A DNA stretch of 20,573 nucleotides from the NCBI GenBank assembly GCA_016928935.1, contig JAFGJU010000142.1, positions 1 to 20,573 of the forward strand, in the 5' to 3' direction. Under the pieces are notes generated by a model that saw only the letters and a list, made by a program, of their open reading frames with translations, searched no databases and had not been told where the DNA came from. The stretch comes from Candidatus Eiseniibacteriota bacterium (GTDB taxonomy: Bacteria; Eisenbacteria; RBG-16-71-46; JAFGJU01). The translations under genes and the position numbers were made by a program. Position 1 is the first letter of the stretch. Each line of letters begins with the position of its first letter. Shown piece after piece: positions 7,895-16,133 of the stretch.

Positions 7895-7988
7895 CCCCCA
7901 CACTTCAAAAATCCCACCGGCCCGTTTGCCCATCATCTATCTCGTTCTCTCACAATCTGTTAAGCTCGTGAGTCAGCGCGCTTTCCGG

Positions 7989-8018
7989 GCCGCTTCCGGA
8001 CGCCGTCCCGGAAGCGGC
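7989..8018 (-). terminator. Strong GC hairpin just after rsmE
   Basis: GCCGCTTCCGG pairs perfectly with CCGGAAGCGGC (11 bp). Three more pairs can form if one G is bulged. It begins 8 nt past the rsmE stop codon and no U-tract follows on either strand. It is either a hairpin that protects the 3' end or a terminator acting without a U-tract. It marks the end of the glmM-to-rsmE run before the rpsU promoter. Confidence 0.45.
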
Positions 8019-8025
8019 GTAACCC

Positions 8026-8766
8026 TCATATTTTCAACAGGAAAGCCAGCCTGTCCACGAGTGCTGCCGCGGCAGTCTCAGTCCTCAGCCGAGCCCAACC
8101 CAGCGAGACCAGCTGTCCCGACGGGGTCAACAGCCGCAGGATCTCCTCGGGGGTAAACCCGCCCTCCGGCCCGACGCAGGCCACCACCCTCCGCCTCTTG
8201 ACCCCATCCAGCCTGATTTCAGCCAGACTCGCGCCTGAGGGGTCCGCCACGACGAAGGCGACGTCTCCTCCTGCCACTCCGGCCAGAAACCGCACCCCCA
8301 CGGGGTCGTGCACACGCGGCAGGAACAGCCGCGCCGATTGCGTCATCGCGCCAGCTGCGATGCGCCGCCACCTGTCCAGGCGCGCCGCCGAGATTCCATT
8401 GGCGGAAAGCGACCTCGACGTCAGCAGCGGGACTACGGCCCGCGCACCCAACTCCGCGCACCTCTCCACGAGGGTGTCCATGCGAGTCGCGCGGATGAGG
8501 CCCGCCGCGACCCACAGCTCAGGAACGGGCGCCTCCACCCGTTCCGTCCCACGCACCTCTCCCGTCACCCGGCCGGGCACGCAGTCGATGAGCTCGACCA
8601 GATGCCTCGCTCCCTCCCCGTCCACCACGTGAAGGAAGTCCCCGGGTTTACGCCGGAGCACCGCAGCGATGTGTCTCGCTTCGGGGTCGCCGATTACCAC
8701 CCTGCCGGCGTCAAAAGCCTCGGGCGGAGCGTAGAAACTCTCCACGAACCGGCTGCTCGATTCCAT
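8026..8766 (-). CDS. rsmE: 16S rRNA (uracil-1498-N3)-methyltransferase RsmE
   Basis: A 246-residue SPOUT-class methyltransferase that N3-methylates U1498 in the 16S rRNA decoding region, using S-adenosylmethionine. The N-terminal PUA-like domain covers about 1-75. The knotted catalytic domain carries ERCAELGA, then GPEGGFTPEE, then LRTETAA, which are the family motifs that form the trefoil knot. The ATG at 8764-8766 (MESSSRFVESFYAPPE) gives the normal size and has a G-rich site upstream. A far longer open frame reaching 9177 overlaps dnaJ and is spurious. It lies 77 nt downstream of dnaJ, a common neighbour pair, and is the last gene of its run. A strong hairpin follows it. Confidence 0.94.
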   Translation of the reverse strand: MESSSRFVESFYAPPEAFDAGRVVIGDPEARHIAAVLRRKPGDFLHVVDGEGARHLVELIDCVPGRVTGEVRGTERVEAPVPELWVAAGLIRATRMDTLVERCAELGARAVVPLLTSRSLSANGISAARLDRWRRIAAGAMTQSARLFLPRVHDPVGVRFLAGVAGGDVAFVVADPSGASLAEIRLDGVKRRRVVACVGPEGGFTPEEILRLLTPSGQLVSLGWARLRTETAAAALVDRLAFLLKI

Positions 8767-8843
8767 GCCGACCCCCAGCGCCGTGCCGCACCCCGGCTGA
8801 ACACCCTCTCCCAACCGCACGCTTCTCGGCAGAGCGGCCGCGC

Positions 8844-10004
8844 TCACTCCTCTTCGAGTTCTCCCGGCCCGTGAGCGCCCTGCCTCCGCCTCACCGCCCT
8901 TCCGCCCCTCGCGGGTCCGTCCTTCTCGATGCCGAATAGCTCCTCGAAGAGTTCCTTTTCCCGCGCGCTCAGCTTGACGGGTGTCCTCACGTGCACGCGC
9001 ACGAGTTGGTCTCCGCGCCTGTGACCGTGGAGGCTCTTGATGCCCCTTCCGGAGAGCTTTACGACGCTCCCCGACTGTGTTCCGGCCGCCAGCCTCACCT
9101 CTTCGGTTCCGCGCAGGGACGGAACCTCCAGCTTCGTGCCGAGCGCCGCCTGGCTGAACGACACCTCCACGTCGCACACCACGTCATCGCCCTCCCTGAC
9201 GAAAACGTCGTGGCTCTTCTCCTCCAGGAACACTATCAGGTCCCCTGCCGGGCCGCCCTGAGGACCCACGTTGCCCAACCCTTTCTTCGGGATGTAGTTG
9301 CCCGTGGAAACGCCCGCCGGTATCTGGACCTCCACCGTTTCCTGCGTCTGCACGCGGCCCTCGCCGCGGCACTTCTGGCAGGGCTCCTTGACGACGCTCC
9401 CCCTGCCGCCGCAGCTGGGGCAGGTTGCCACGTTCATGAACTGCCCGAAGAACGTGCGCTGCACGCGCCTTATCTGCCCGGTTCCCTGACAGGTCTGACA
9501 CGTGGACCTGCCGGTGCCGGGAGCGGCGCCCGAGCCTCCGCAAGCTCCACATCTCGCGAGCCGCTTGAGTCGCACCGTCTTCTTCACTCCGTCGGCAATC
9601 TCCTCCAGAGTGAGCTGCAGGTTGATGCGGATGTCGCTGCCCCGGGTCTCTACCGAGGGCGCGGAAACGCCCCCGAACAAGTCCCCCAGGCCGAAGTCGC
9701 CGAAGTCGCGCATGAACGCGCGCAGGGCGTCGGCCAGGTCGAACCCTCCGAAGCCGAAGTCCAACCCCGCGCCCCTGGACAGGCCGGCGTGGCCGTACCT
9801 GTCGTATGTCGCCCTCTTCTCTTCGTCTCGGAGGACTTCGTAGGCCTCGGTGGCCTCCTTGAACTTCTCCTCCGCTGATTCGTCGCCGGGGTTTCTGTCG
9901 GGATGGTACTTCAGGGCCAGCGCCCTGTAGGCCTTCTTAACCTCCTCGACCGAGGCGTCTCGGGAAAGACCGAGGATTTCGTAGTAGTCTCTCTTTCTTG
10001 TCAT
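8844..10004 (-). CDS. dnaJ: Chaperone protein DnaJ (type I Hsp40)
   Basis: A 386-residue type I J-protein that delivers unfolded substrates to DnaK and stimulates its ATPase. The N-terminal J domain (about 5-70) has the essential HPD in KYHPDRNPGD. A G/F-rich linker follows (about 75-115). The zinc domain has four CxxCxGxG repeats (CGACGGSG, CQTCQGTG, CPSCGGRG, CQKCRGEG). The two beta-sandwich substrate domains complete the protein, and the C-terminus ends in a charged tail. The ATG at 10002-10004 is the family start, although the AGGA upstream is rather far (12 nt). grpE and dnaK are not in the window. The gene follows lepB by 75 nt. Confidence 0.97.
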   Translation of the reverse strand: MTRKRDYYEILGLSRDASVEEVKKAYRALALKYHPDRNPGDESAEEKFKEATEAYEVLRDEEKRATYDRYGHAGLSRGAGLDFGFGGFDLADALRAFMRDFGDFGLGDLFGGVSAPSVETRGSDIRINLQLTLEEIADGVKKTVRLKRLARCGACGGSGAAPGTGRSTCQTCQGTGQIRRVQRTFFGQFMNVATCPSCGGRGSVVKEPCQKCRGEGRVQTQETVEVQIPAGVSTGNYIPKKGLGNVGPQGGPAGDLIVFLEEKSHDVFVREGDDVVCDVEVSFSQAALGTKLEVPSLRGTEEVRLAAGTQSGSVVKLSGRGIKSLHGHRRGDQLVRVHVRTPVKLSAREKELFEELFGIEKDGPARGGRAVRRRQGAHGPGELEEE

Positions 10005-10079
10005 CTGTCAACGGGGTCCTGCCAGAGGTGCCGCGCCTGCCTGCCGGGCGGGACCGACCCCAAATCCCCCCGGTAGGGC

Positions 10080-10712
10080 CTACCGCACAAGATGGAACAG
10101 CCGGTCAAACCTGGGCAGGTGCTTCTCGCTGTTCCAAGACCAGTACAGTATCAGTGCCTTGCCCTTTATGAGGTCGGCGTCCAGCGGGCCCCAGAAGCGA
10201 CTGTCGTGGCTGTTGTCCCTGTTGTCCCCCATCATGAACACGTAGCCCTCGGGGACGTAGATCGGCTCCATGTTGTCCCTGGGGGATATCTCTTTGGGGA
10301 ACACCCGCGTGTCCGTGTGGACCACGTAGGGCTCGTCCAACGGGACTCCGTCCACGTACACGACCTTATTCCTGAGCTCAACCGTTTGTCCCGCCACAGC
10401 GATGCACCTCTTTATGAAGTCTCGGCTCAAATCCAGCGGATACTTGAACACTATCACGTCCCCCGGCTGGGGCGCACGCACCTCCGGGAACCTCACGTCC
10501 GTGAACGGAACCCTGGCCCCGTATATGAACTTGTTCACGAACAGAAAGTCGCCCACGAGCAGCGTGTCCTGCATCGAGCCCGTCGGAATCCTGAATGCCT
10601 GCACCACAAACGCCCTCACGACGAGAGTGAGGACGACTGCTATCACTATGGCCTCGGCGTACTCTCTCAGCGTAGACTTCCTCTTCGGCAACGTCTTTGT
10701 GTTTTCAGCCAT
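10080..10712 (-). CDS. lepB: Signal peptidase I
   Basis: A 210-residue type I signal peptidase that removes signal peptides from exported proteins at the outer face of the cytoplasmic membrane. A single membrane anchor covers about 18-38 (EAIVIAVVLTLVVRAFVVQA). The catalytic Ser46 lies in PTGSMQDTL and the general base Lys101 in RDFIKRCIAVAG. Box E is GDNRDNSHDSR near 167-177. The single anchor and length are like Gram-positive or thermophile forms rather than the two-anchor E. coli enzyme. The ATG at 10710-10712 has GGGGGT about 8 nt upstream. It lies 125 nt downstream of lepA, recalling the lepA-lepB operon of E. coli. Proteins such as the secreted one at the right end would be its substrates. 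Confidence 0.97.
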   Translation of the reverse strand: MAENTKTLPKRKSTLREYAEAIVIAVVLTLVVRAFVVQAFRIPTGSMQDTLLVGDFLFVNKFIYGARVPFTDVRFPEVRAPQPGDVIVFKYPLDLSRDFIKRCIAVAGQTVELRNKVVYVDGVPLDEPYVVHTDTRVFPKEISPRDNMEPIYVPEGYVFMMGDNRDNSHDSRFWGPLDADLIKGKALILYWSWNSEKHLPRFDRLFHLVR

Positions 10713-10837
10713 TGCACAGACCCCCGAAATCCTCTCTGTCTTGCGTGCGTTCGAGCCGTCAATCCCTTGAACCCGCGCGGCCCGCGGGCGTCGCCGGCCA
10801 GGCCGGAAGACCCACCGCCCTCCACCCCACGGCCGGT

Positions 10838-12643
10838 CTAGGTCTTCTCTCCGACCTTGAGCACGGCCAGGAAGGCCTCCTGAGGCACGTGCACGTGCCC
10901 CAGCTGTTTCATCTTCTTCTTACCCGCCTTCTGCTTCTCCAGCAACTTCCTCTTCCTGGTGATGTCGCCGCCGTAACACTTGCCGGTGACGTTCTTCCGG
11001 AGGGCCCCTATCGTCTCCCTGGCCACCACCTTGTTCCCCACGGCGACCTGGATCGCCACCTGAAACAACTGCCTGGGTATCAGCTCCTTCAACCGCGCGG
11101 CCATGTCCCTGGCCCACGCGTAAGCCTTGTCCTGATGAACTATCGCGGAGAACGCGTCGACGGGGTCTCCGTTCAGAAGCATGTCCATTTTTACCAGTTT
11201 CGACTCTCTGTATCCACAGAATTCATAGTCGAACGACGCGTAGCCCCTGGACACTGATTTTAGCCTATCGTGAAAGTCCAGCACAATCTCCGAGAGTGGA
11301 AGCTCGTATGCCATCTGGACCGTGGCCTCGCTCAAGTAATGCATCCCGCAGTGTATACCCCTCTTCTCCGAGCAAAGTTGCAGGACGTTGCCCAGGTATT
11401 CGGAGGGAGTGAGCACTTCCGCAATCACGTAGGGCTCCTCCACCGACAGTATTTCGGGCTGCGCCGGCATCTTGCTCGGGTTCTCCACGTACACCAACCC
11501 GCCCCGCTTCAAGTTCACCCTCACCTCCACGTTGGGCGCGGTCGCAATGAGCGACACTCCGTACTCCCGCTCCAGCCTCTCCTTCACTATCTCCATGTGG
11601 AGAAGCCCGAGGAACCCGCACCGGAAACCCAGGCCCAGCGCCTCGGACCTTTCGGGTTCGTACACCAGCGACGCGTCGTTCAGCTGGAGCTTGGCCAGCG
11701 CGTCCCTCAGCGGCTCGAACTCCGCGCTTTCGACCGGGTGGATGCCGCAGAAGACCATCGGCTTGACCTGTCTGTAGCCCGGCAGCGGAGTCACGCCCTC
11801 GTCCGCCGCGCCGGTCACGGTGTCCCCCACCTTGGCGTCACTGACCCGCTTGATGCCGGCCATCATGTAACCCACGTCTCCGGCCCGAAGCGTCCTGGCA
11901 GACACCATCGAGGGTCGGAACACTCCCAGATTCGTGACCTCGAATTCGGCTCCACTGGCCGCGAACCTCACTCTCTTCCCCACGCTGAGAGCGCCGTCCA
12001 TCACTCTCAGATACGCGACTACCCCCCTGAACTGGTCGAACTCGGAGTCGAACACGAGCGCCCTCAGATGAGCCCTGTCCGAGCCCGTCGGATGGGGCAC
12101 CTCGCGCACGACCCTTTCCAGCACCTCTCGCACGCCCTGCCCCGTCCTGGCGCTGCAAAGGCTGACCTCCACCTCCGCCCCCAGAACCGAGGAGAGCTGC
12201 TTGGCTGCAAGGTCCGCCCTCGCGGCCGACGCGTCTATCTTGTTGATGACAGGGACGATCTTGAGCCCCACCTCCCGGGCCATGTTGAGGTTGCTCAGGG
12301 TCTGGGCCTGAACGCCCTGGGTCGCGTCCACCAGGAGAAGAGCGCCTTCGCACGCGGCCAGGCTTCTCGACACCTCGTAGGAAAAATCCACGTGGCCGGG
12401 CGTGTCTATCAGGTTCAGGACGTATTCGACTCCGGCCACCGTGTAGTGCATAGTCACAGGATGCGACTTGATGGTGATGCCCCTTTCGCGCTCCAGGTCC
12501 ATGTCGTCCAGCACCTGCTCGCGCATCTTGTCCTTGGCGATCGTGCCGGTCATCTCAAGAAATCTGTCCGCCAGAGTGGACTTCCCGTGGTCAATGTGGG
12601 CGATTATGCAGAAATTCCTCACGTTGCCGGAACGAGTCGTCAT
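10838..12643 (-). CDS. lepA: Elongation factor 4 (LepA) GTPase
   Basis: A 601-residue translational GTPase that binds ribosomes and is tied to initiation, ribosome assembly and back-translocation. The G domain shows AHIDHGKST (15-23), DTPGH and NKID, and the effector segment RGITIKS. The unique LepA C-terminal domain is present with GKCYGGDITRKRKLLEKQK, ending in HVHVPQEAF. I chose the ATG at 12641-12643 (MTTRSGNVRNFCIIAHID) because homologues carry only a few residues before this motif. An upstream GTG at 12691 would overlap the previous gene by 11 nt. The ribosome site is weak (CAGGT). It lies in a row with the DUF5683-like gene upstream and lepB downstream. Confidence 0.97.
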   Translation of the reverse strand: MTTRSGNVRNFCIIAHIDHGKSTLADRFLEMTGTIAKDKMREQVLDDMDLERERGITIKSHPVTMHYTVAGVEYVLNLIDTPGHVDFSYEVSRSLAACEGALLLVDATQGVQAQTLSNLNMAREVGLKIVPVINKIDASAARADLAAKQLSSVLGAEVEVSLCSARTGQGVREVLERVVREVPHPTGSDRAHLRALVFDSEFDQFRGVVAYLRVMDGALSVGKRVRFAASGAEFEVTNLGVFRPSMVSARTLRAGDVGYMMAGIKRVSDAKVGDTVTGAADEGVTPLPGYRQVKPMVFCGIHPVESAEFEPLRDALAKLQLNDASLVYEPERSEALGLGFRCGFLGLLHMEIVKERLEREYGVSLIATAPNVEVRVNLKRGGLVYVENPSKMPAQPEILSVEEPYVIAEVLTPSEYLGNVLQLCSEKRGIHCGMHYLSEATVQMAYELPLSEIVLDFHDRLKSVSRGYASFDYEFCGYRESKLVKMDMLLNGDPVDAFSAIVHQDKAYAWARDMAARLKELIPRQLFQVAIQVAVGNKVVARETIGALRKNVTGKCYGGDITRKRKLLEKQKAGKKKMKQLGHVHVPQEAFLAVLKVGEKT

Positions 12644-12680
12644 CGTGTCGTACCTGTTCGATGGGGTCCGAGACTCCCGG

Positions 12681-13487
12681 TCAGAAGCCACACTTCAGAC
12701 ACACGAAACCGCCGCGCGAGAGGCCGCCCGGCTCGAACGAGACACTCACCTTCGCGGCCGGCTGGCCGAACTCCTCCTCGAAAGTGAGCAGGTGTGCGTC
12801 GACGTACGCGTCCGCCAGGCTCAGCAGGACGAGACCCGCCGCCCACCAGATGAGGGACTCTTGTCTCTCGAAATGGTGTTCGTAGTCGGCATACAACTCG
12901 GCAGCCGTCGCATCGTCCGGCGCCGAGAGGTGTGCGTCGTACGCCCTGGATGCCGCCCTGCCCTCCGAATACATCATCCCCAGGAGCGCACCCTCCCCCA
13001 CGAACACCGCCAGCGCCTTCAGGGACCTCCCGTTGTAGAGCTGTCCCCAACCCGGGTAGAGGAGCGACCGCAGCACCACGCGATAAGGCGGCTCCACTCC
13101 GCTTTTCTTCGTTGCGGCCGGCTGCGCAGCGCCCTTGAGGCGGCCGGTACCCACGACCGCCGCCACCGACGTGGATTCCGGCGCCGTCACGGCGGATTCG
13201 GCTCCCACCCCGGCAGACTCCGGTGCGGCACCACTCGGCGGCCCCGAGACAGGAGTCGCCTCCCGGAGCCCGCCGACCGGCGCCTGCGCGACCGCGGTCG
13301 ATTCAGGAATCTCCGCAAGCACTGAATCGGGCACCGTCGGCACGGACGCCGCCAGAGCGGGCGCCGCCGACAGAAACACGGGGATGAGGACTACGGCCAG
13401 GAGAGCCTCGGGCAGGCAGAACCGCGGCAGGGACCGCGTGCGCGGCGGGGACTGCGTCCGCGGCAGGCGGCGCGCCGGCGCGGACAC
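12681..13487 (-). CDS. DUF5683-like membrane protein with a signal peptide and Pro/Ala-rich linker
   Basis: A 268-residue protein. It has a basic N-terminus, a hydrophobic stretch at about 28-47 ending in an ALAA-type cleavage site, then about 85 low-complexity residues rich in A, P, S, V and T. A compact domain begins RSLLYPGWGQLYNGRSLKA and has two further hydrophobic segments (about 155-172 and 212-232). The YPGWGQLYNG motif is the hallmark of DUF5683, which is common in FCB-group bacteria and has no known function. The likely start is the GTG at 13485-13487; no good Shine-Dalgarno is visible and a shorter form is possible. The C-terminus has an odd pair of cysteines (VCLKCGF). It precedes lepA by 37 nt. 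Confidence 0.75.
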   Translation of the reverse strand: MSAPARRLPRTQSPPRTRSLPRFCLPEALLAVVLIPVFLSAAPALAASVPTVPDSVLAEIPESTAVAQAPVGGLREATPVSGPPSGAAPESAGVGAESAVTAPESTSVAAVVGTGRLKGAAQPAATKKSGVEPPYRVVLRSLLYPGWGQLYNGRSLKALAVFVGEGALLGMMYSEGRAASRAYDAHLSAPDDATAAELYADYEHHFERQESLIWWAAGLVLLSLADAYVDAHLLTFEEEFGQPAAKVSVSFEPGGLSRGGFVCLKCGF

Positions 13488-13537
13488 CCTCGTACTAGGA
13501 TCGCTTCTCAGCTACCGTCACCTCTTCATCTCAACTA

Positions 13538-13635
13538 TGGCGGGAACGTGTGGGAATCGAACCCACCTCGGACGTTATTAGCGACCGACGTAAGGATTTG
13601 AAGTCCTTGGAGTCCACCAGAACTCATCCGCTCCC
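13538..13635 (-). tRNA. selC: tRNA-Sec (anticodon TCA), selenocysteine tRNA
   Basis: A 98-nt gene with encoded CCA. It shows all the special marks of bacterial tRNA-Sec. The anticodon loop is CTTCAAA (UCA), on the stem AAGGA/TCCTT. The D stem has 6 bp (GAGTTC/GGACTC) with a tiny loop. The long variable arm pairs CGG-T-CG with CG-T-CCG. The T arm is GTGGG/CCCAC and the discriminator is G before CCA. The acceptor GGGAGCG pairs with CGTTCCC (7 bp); the extra eighth pair typical of the family is a G-A mismatch here. SelA and SelB would act on this RNA to insert selenocysteine at UGA. It lies 31 nt after ridA and may be cotranscribed with it. Confidence 0.95.
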
Positions 13636-13666
13636 GCGCAACAACACTTTCCCGCGCCGCGCGGCC

Positions 13667-14059
13667 CTATCCGGCTTCCTTCACGGCCACGACTTCTATC
13701 TCCACGCGCGCCCCCTTCGGCAGCGCACCCACCTGAACAGTCGAACGCGCCGGGAACGGCTCCGAAAGATACTCGCCGTAGACCTCGTTCATGGACCCGA
13801 ACTCGCCCAGGTCCACCATGAACACGGTCGTCTTGACAACGTCCTTGAAGTCGTAACCGGCCGCGGCCAGCACTTCCTTCAGGTTCTCCATCACCCGGCG
13901 CGTCTGCTCCTTGATGCCGCCGGGCGGAATCGTGCCCGTGGCCGCGTCTATCGGGATCTGACCCGCGCTGTAGAGAGTCTCCCGGGGCCTCGCCAGGATT
14001 GCCTGGCTGTACGGACCCACGGGAGCGGGCGCCGAATTGGACTTGACTGGCTCTGTCAT
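13667..14059 (-). CDS. ridA: RidA family reactive intermediate (enamine/imine) deaminase
   Basis: A 130-residue protein of the RidA/YjgF/Rid family. It hydrolyses reactive 2-aminoacrylate and related imines, which are released by PLP enzymes, to keto acids and ammonia. Family signatures are APVGPYSQAI near the start, LYSAGQIPID, a central KTTVFMVDL, and PARSTVQVGALPKGARVEIEVVA, which holds the substrate-binding arginine. The ATG at 14057-14059 has a GGAGG 4-5 nt upstream and gives the family length. A longer open frame to 14287 overlaps glmS and is not used. It lies between glmS and selC, 178 nt after glmS. Confidence 0.95.
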   Translation of the reverse strand: MTEPVKSNSAPAPVGPYSQAILARPRETLYSAGQIPIDAATGTIPPGGIKEQTRRVMENLKEVLAAAGYDFKDVVKTTVFMVDLGEFGSMNEVYGEYLSEPFPARSTVQVGALPKGARVEIEVVAVKEAG

Positions 14060-14104
14060 CTGCCCTCCGTTGAAACCGCCAACCACAAAGGCCACTGAGC
14101 CGTT

Positions 14105-14120
14105 CCGTAAAGCCTTACGG
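14105..14120 (-). other. Small perfect hairpin in the glmS-ridA gap
   Basis: CCGTAA and TTACGG form 6 bp around a 4-nt loop, 45 nt before the ridA start. No U-tract follows. It is too small to assign a role; a processing site or weak attenuator is possible. Confidence 0.25.
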
Positions 14121-14237
14121 CCCCCGGCCGCGGCCCACCCCGCACTCACCACGCCCGGAGGCACGCTTCCGCGCCCCGCGGGCTGCAGCCGGACCTGGCA
14201 GCAGAAACAGGCCCGGTCGGAAAACCGCAAGGACATT

Positions 14238-16064
14238 CTACTCGACGGTGACGCTCTTGGCAAGGTTGCGCGGCTGGTCGACGTCACAGCCCCTGTGGAC
14301 AGCGATGTAGTAGGCCAGAAGCTGGAGCGGCACGACTGTGAGGATGGGGGTGAGGATACCCAGGGTTTCCGGCACGTAAATGACGTGGTCTGCCTTCTTC
14401 TGAAGCTCCGTGTCGCCTTCCGTGCCCACGGCGATGATCTTCCCGCGCCTGGCGCGCACCTCCTCCATGTTGCTCATTATCTTGTCGTAGGCGCTGTCCC
14501 TGAGGCACACGAACACGACCGGCATGTTCTCGTCTATGAGGGCTATGGGCCCGTGCTTCATTTCGGCCGCCGGGTACCCCTCGGCGTGGATGTAGGAAAT
14601 CTCCTTGAGCTTGAGCGCGCCCTCCAGGGCGACCGGGAAGTTGCAGCCCCTGCCCAGATAAAGGAAGTTCGAATGCGTGAAGTACTCCTTCGCGATTTCC
14701 TCTATCTTGGAGCTCTCAGACAGTATCTTCTCCACCTTCTCGGGTATGCGATAGAGCTCGCTCACAAGGCTCTTGCCCCTGTCGATGGACATGGCCCTGA
14801 GCCGTCCCAGGTACAAGGTCAGAATCGCCAGCACGGCCAGCTGCGACGTGAACGCCTTGGTGGAAGCGACTCCTATCTCGGGGCCTGCATGGATGTAAAC
14901 GCCCCCGTCCGACTCACGCGCGATTGTGCTTCCGACCACGTTGCATATTCCGAGCGCCTTGGCGCCCTTCTTCTTGGCCTCGCGCATGGCGGCCAGCGTG
15001 TCGGCCGTCTCGCCCGACTGGCTTATCACGATGACCACGGTGCCGTCTCTCAGGACCGGGTTCCGGTACCGGAACTCGGAAGCGTACTCCACCTCCACCG
15101 GCACCCGCGCGTGCTCTTCAAGCATGTACTCGCCAACGAGCGCGGCGTGCCACGAAGTGCCGCAGGCGGTGATTATGATGCGGTCGACCTTGCGGAGCTC
15201 CTTCTCGGACATGTTCAGGCCGCCCAGGCGGGCCATCCCCTCGTCAAGGATTAGGCGCCCCCTGAGGGCATTCCTGAGCGACTGCGGCTGCTCGAATATC
15301 TCCTTGAGCATGAAGTGTCTGTAACCGGCCTTCTCCACCATCTCCAGGTTCCAGGAGACTTCCTCAATCTTCTTGGACACTCTCTCCTGGCTTATGGTGG
15401 TCGTCCGGAAACCGGCCTGCTCCAGCACCACCATCTCGCCGTCATCCAGGTAGATGACCTGGTTTGTGTGCCTGAGCATGGCCGCCACGTCCGACGCCAG
15501 AAAATACTCGTTCTTACCCACGCCCACCACGAGCGGGCTGCCGTTCCTGGCGCCCACGATCTTGCCGGGGCTCTCGGAGCAGACCACGGCTATGCCGTAA
15601 GTGCCCTCCACCAGCGAGAGCGCGCTTCCCACCGCCTCCTCGAGGTTGCCTTCGTAATACTTCTCTATGAGATGCGCCAACACCTCTGTGTCGGTATCAG
15701 TCGCAAAAACGTGACCCTCGTCCGTCAGCTTCTGTTTCAAGACCGCGAAGTTCTCGATAATGCCGTTGTGGACGACCGCTATCTTGCCGGTGCAGTCCAG
15801 ATGCGGATGGGCGTTCTCGGTAGAGGGCTCGCCGTGAGTGGCCCAGCGCGTGTGGGCGATTCCGACGGTGCCGCTGGGCAGCACGTCCTTCACCTTCTTC
15901 TCCAGAAGGGCTATCTTCCCGGCGGTCTTCTCGAGGATGACCCCCTCGGGCGCCAGGATCGCGATGCCGGCGGAGTCGTAACCCCGGTACTCCATCCGGT
16001 GCAGACCCTCGAGCAAGATGGGGACTGCGTCCTTCTTGCCGATGTATCCGATTATGCCGCACAT
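14238..16064 (-). CDS. glmS: Glutamine-fructose-6-phosphate aminotransferase (isomerizing)
   Basis: A 608-residue enzyme that makes glucosamine-6-phosphate from fructose-6-phosphate and glutamine, the first step towards UDP-GlcNAc for peptidoglycan and lipopolysaccharide. The N-terminal glutaminase domain starts MCGIIGYIG with the nucleophile Cys2, then YRGYDSAG and HTRWATHG. Two SIS sugar-isomerase domains follow (TACGTSWHAA, SQSGETADT, VASTKAFTSQ, then EGALKLKEISYIHAEGY). The C-terminus ends with the conserved PRNLAKSVTVE. The ATG at 16062-16064 is fixed by the required Cys2; the ribosome site is weak (GCGAG). It lies 168 nt after glmM, which acts on its product. No glmS ribozyme core is seen upstream. 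Confidence 0.98.
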   Translation of the reverse strand: MCGIIGYIGKKDAVPILLEGLHRMEYRGYDSAGIAILAPEGVILEKTAGKIALLEKKVKDVLPSGTVGIAHTRWATHGEPSTENAHPHLDCTGKIAVVHNGIIENFAVLKQKLTDEGHVFATDTDTEVLAHLIEKYYEGNLEEAVGSALSLVEGTYGIAVVCSESPGKIVGARNGSPLVVGVGKNEYFLASDVAAMLRHTNQVIYLDDGEMVVLEQAGFRTTTISQERVSKKIEEVSWNLEMVEKAGYRHFMLKEIFEQPQSLRNALRGRLILDEGMARLGGLNMSEKELRKVDRIIITACGTSWHAALVGEYMLEEHARVPVEVEYASEFRYRNPVLRDGTVVIVISQSGETADTLAAMREAKKKGAKALGICNVVGSTIARESDGGVYIHAGPEIGVASTKAFTSQLAVLAILTLYLGRLRAMSIDRGKSLVSELYRIPEKVEKILSESSKIEEIAKEYFTHSNFLYLGRGCNFPVALEGALKLKEISYIHAEGYPAAEMKHGPIALIDENMPVVFVCLRDSAYDKIMSNMEEVRARRGKIIAVGTEGDTELQKKADHVIYVPETLGILTPILTVVPLQLLAYYIAVHRGCDVDQPRNLAKSVTVE

Positions 16065-16098
16065 GATTAATGCTCGCTTTTCGCGTTGTTTCGGAAGG

Positions 16099-16133
16099 GG
16101 CTGCCGACCGACGGAACACAGTCGGCTCCAGCC
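16099..16133 (-). promoter_or_regulatory. Hairpin in the glmS leader
   Basis: On the minus strand GGCTG pairs with CAGCC and, inside it, CCGAC pairs with GTCGG around an 8-nt loop, giving a two-part stem of 10 bp. It lies 35 nt before the glmS start codon. It could be a small control element for the aminotransferase or chance pairing in GC-rich DNA. It does not resemble the glmS ribozyme. Confidence 0.3.

Noticed and set aside
8767..9177. A 137-residue N-terminal extension of RsmE
   Set aside because: It overlaps the coding region of dnaJ on the same strand, and the RsmE family starts at MESSSRFVES.
9951..9975. A second copy of the glmM palindrome arm (CGAGGCGTC) in dnaJ
   Set aside because: Only one arm is present; it encodes the normal J-domain residues DASVEE and adds no extra sequence.
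9986..10018. TTGACA directly before the dnaJ start codon as a promoter
   Set aside because: The -10 would fall inside dnaJ, and no TATAAT-like hexamer lies at the right distance.
10730..10770. TTGACG before lepB as a promoter
   Set aside because: At 17 nt the hexamer is ACAGAG, with no TGC extension, unlike the three good promoters.
11270..12787. A 505-residue open frame on the plus strand opposite lepA
   Set aside because: It is antisense to an intact LepA, rich in His, Arg, Pro and Leu as expected for the opposite strand of GC-rich code, and has no known motif.
14060..14287. A 76-residue N-terminal extension of RidA running into glmS
   Set aside because: The GGAGG before 14059 and the family length fix the shorter start.
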